Source: an uncultured Synergistaceae bacterium
Lineage (GTDB): Bacteria > Synergistota > Synergistia > Synergistales > Aminobacteriaceae
Length of the DNA: 6,224 nt
Direction of reading: 5' to 3'
Assembly (NCBI GenBank): GCA_937870605.1
Contig: CALMZW010000407.1
Coordinates: 1 to 6,224 of the forward strand
In this document: positions 5,840-6,224 of the stretch, in pieces
Position numbering within the stretch: position 1 is the first letter of the stretch
Layout: every line of letters starts with the position of its first letter
Notes under the pieces: generated by a model
Database searches by the model: none
What the model was told of the DNA's origin: nothing
Seen by the model: the letters and a program-made list of their open reading frames with translations, nothing else
Position numbers and translations under genes: made by a program

Positions 5840-6224
5840 ATGAAGCTCGTTGGAGCCGCCGAAATCAGGCGCCTTTTGGATGTTGTCGGGACGAGGATTA
5901 TCGAAAGCCGCGATCTTCTGACCGAACTCGACCGGGCCATCGGAGACGGAGACCACGGCGTCAACATGGCCCGCGGATTTGCGGCCGTTCGGGAGAAGCT
6001 CGCCGCGCTGCCCGAAAATACCGATATCGCGTCACTCCTCAAAACGGCCGGAATGACCCTTGTGAGCACCGTGGGAGGGGCTTCGGGGCCGTTGTACGGC
6101 ACTGCCTTCATATACGCCGCCCAGGAACTCGCAGGGGCCGGAGAAATGTCGCCCGCGCTTCTGTCGCGGGCGATGCGCGCCGCGGCGAACGGCATCGTCA
6201 AGAGAGGCCGCGCGGGCGTCGGGG
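5840..6224 (+). CDS. dhaL: Dihydroxyacetone kinase subunit DhaL (3'-truncated by the window end)
   Basis: The frame from ATG 5840 stays open to the window end, giving the first 128 residues of a protein usually about 200-215 long. This is the nucleotide-binding subunit that holds ADP/ATP with Mg ions and passes phosphate to the substrate on DhaK. The Mg-binding pattern is intact: Asp31, Asp36 and Asp38 in the LDRAIGDGDHGVNM segment (30-43), matching E. coli DhaL Asp30, Asp35 and Asp37. The nucleotide-loop segment TVGGASGPLYG (77-87) is also present. The start has a weak ribosome-binding site, GGAG at 5824-5827 spaced 12 bases away, overlapping the end of dhaK; no better in-frame start exists, so translation probably depends on ribosomes finishing dhaK. 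Whether the phosphate comes from a PTS protein (DhaM) or straight from ATP depends on genes beyond the window. Confidence 0.94.
   Translation, partial: MKLVGAAEIRRLLDVVGTRIIESRDLLTELDRAIGDGDHGVNMARGFAAVREKLAALPENTDIASLLKTAGMTLVSTVGGASGPLYGTAFIYAAQELAGAGEMSPALLSRAMRAAANGIVKRGRAGVG

Noticed and set aside
4738..6201. Long antisense open frame of 487 codons across dhaK and dhaL
   Set aside because: It lies fully opposite two strongly recognised kinase genes, is rich in Arg, Asp and Ser as expected from reading GC-rich codons backwards, and resembles no family I know. The same holds for the long antisense frames at 43-855, 758-1495, 1480-2628, 2436-3473 and 3485-4372.

Overview
The window is a GC-rich, gene-dense bacterial chromosome segment (clearly above 50% GC by eye). 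Every recognisable gene lies on the + strand and almost nothing is non-coding. There are eight genes: the 3' part of a branched-chain-type amino-acid binding protein, a complete livHMGF transporter set, a small L-2-amino-thiazoline-4-carboxylate (ATC) hydrolase-family protein, a complete dhaK, and the 5' part of dhaL. I see no mobile element, phage gene, CRISPR array, tRNA or rRNA. The organism cannot be fixed from this alone. A GC-rich, probably anaerobic, amino-acid-using bacterium fits, for example Synergistota or a desulfobacterial relative; this is inference from gene content and codon use, not from a marker gene.

Bases 1-4210 form one compact transport operon: substrate-binding protein (cut off by the window start), then permeases LivH and LivM and ATPases LivG and LivF. 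The livH/livM and livM/livG pairs overlap by 4 bases (ATGA), and the livF Shine-Dalgarno begins on the last base of the livG stop codon, so the four genes look translationally coupled. The only sizeable gap in the operon (781-853) holds a perfect 10-bp hairpin without a T-tract, placed where partial attenuation or mRNA processing would make binding protein exceed membrane components.

Bases 4211-4757 hold the ATC hydrolase-family gene, 52 bases after livF, with a strong Shine-Dalgarno and no visible promoter. It may be the last gene of the transport operon, acting on what the transporter brings in. A textbook intrinsic terminator (4782-4815) follows it.

Bases 4831-6224 begin a dihydroxyacetone-kinase-type unit, dhaK then dhaL (cut off by the window end). 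The active-site residues of DhaK and the Mg-binding aspartates of DhaL are intact. The dhaK Shine-Dalgarno starts two bases after the terminator T-tract, so there is no room for a promoter between them; dhaK must be read through the terminator or started from within or before the hydrolase gene.

The genes belong to known families, and I do not see a clearly undescribed system. The points most worth checking are the transporter-hydrolase pairing, the terminator pressed against dhaK, and the real substrates of the transporter, the hydrolase and the DhaKL kinase.
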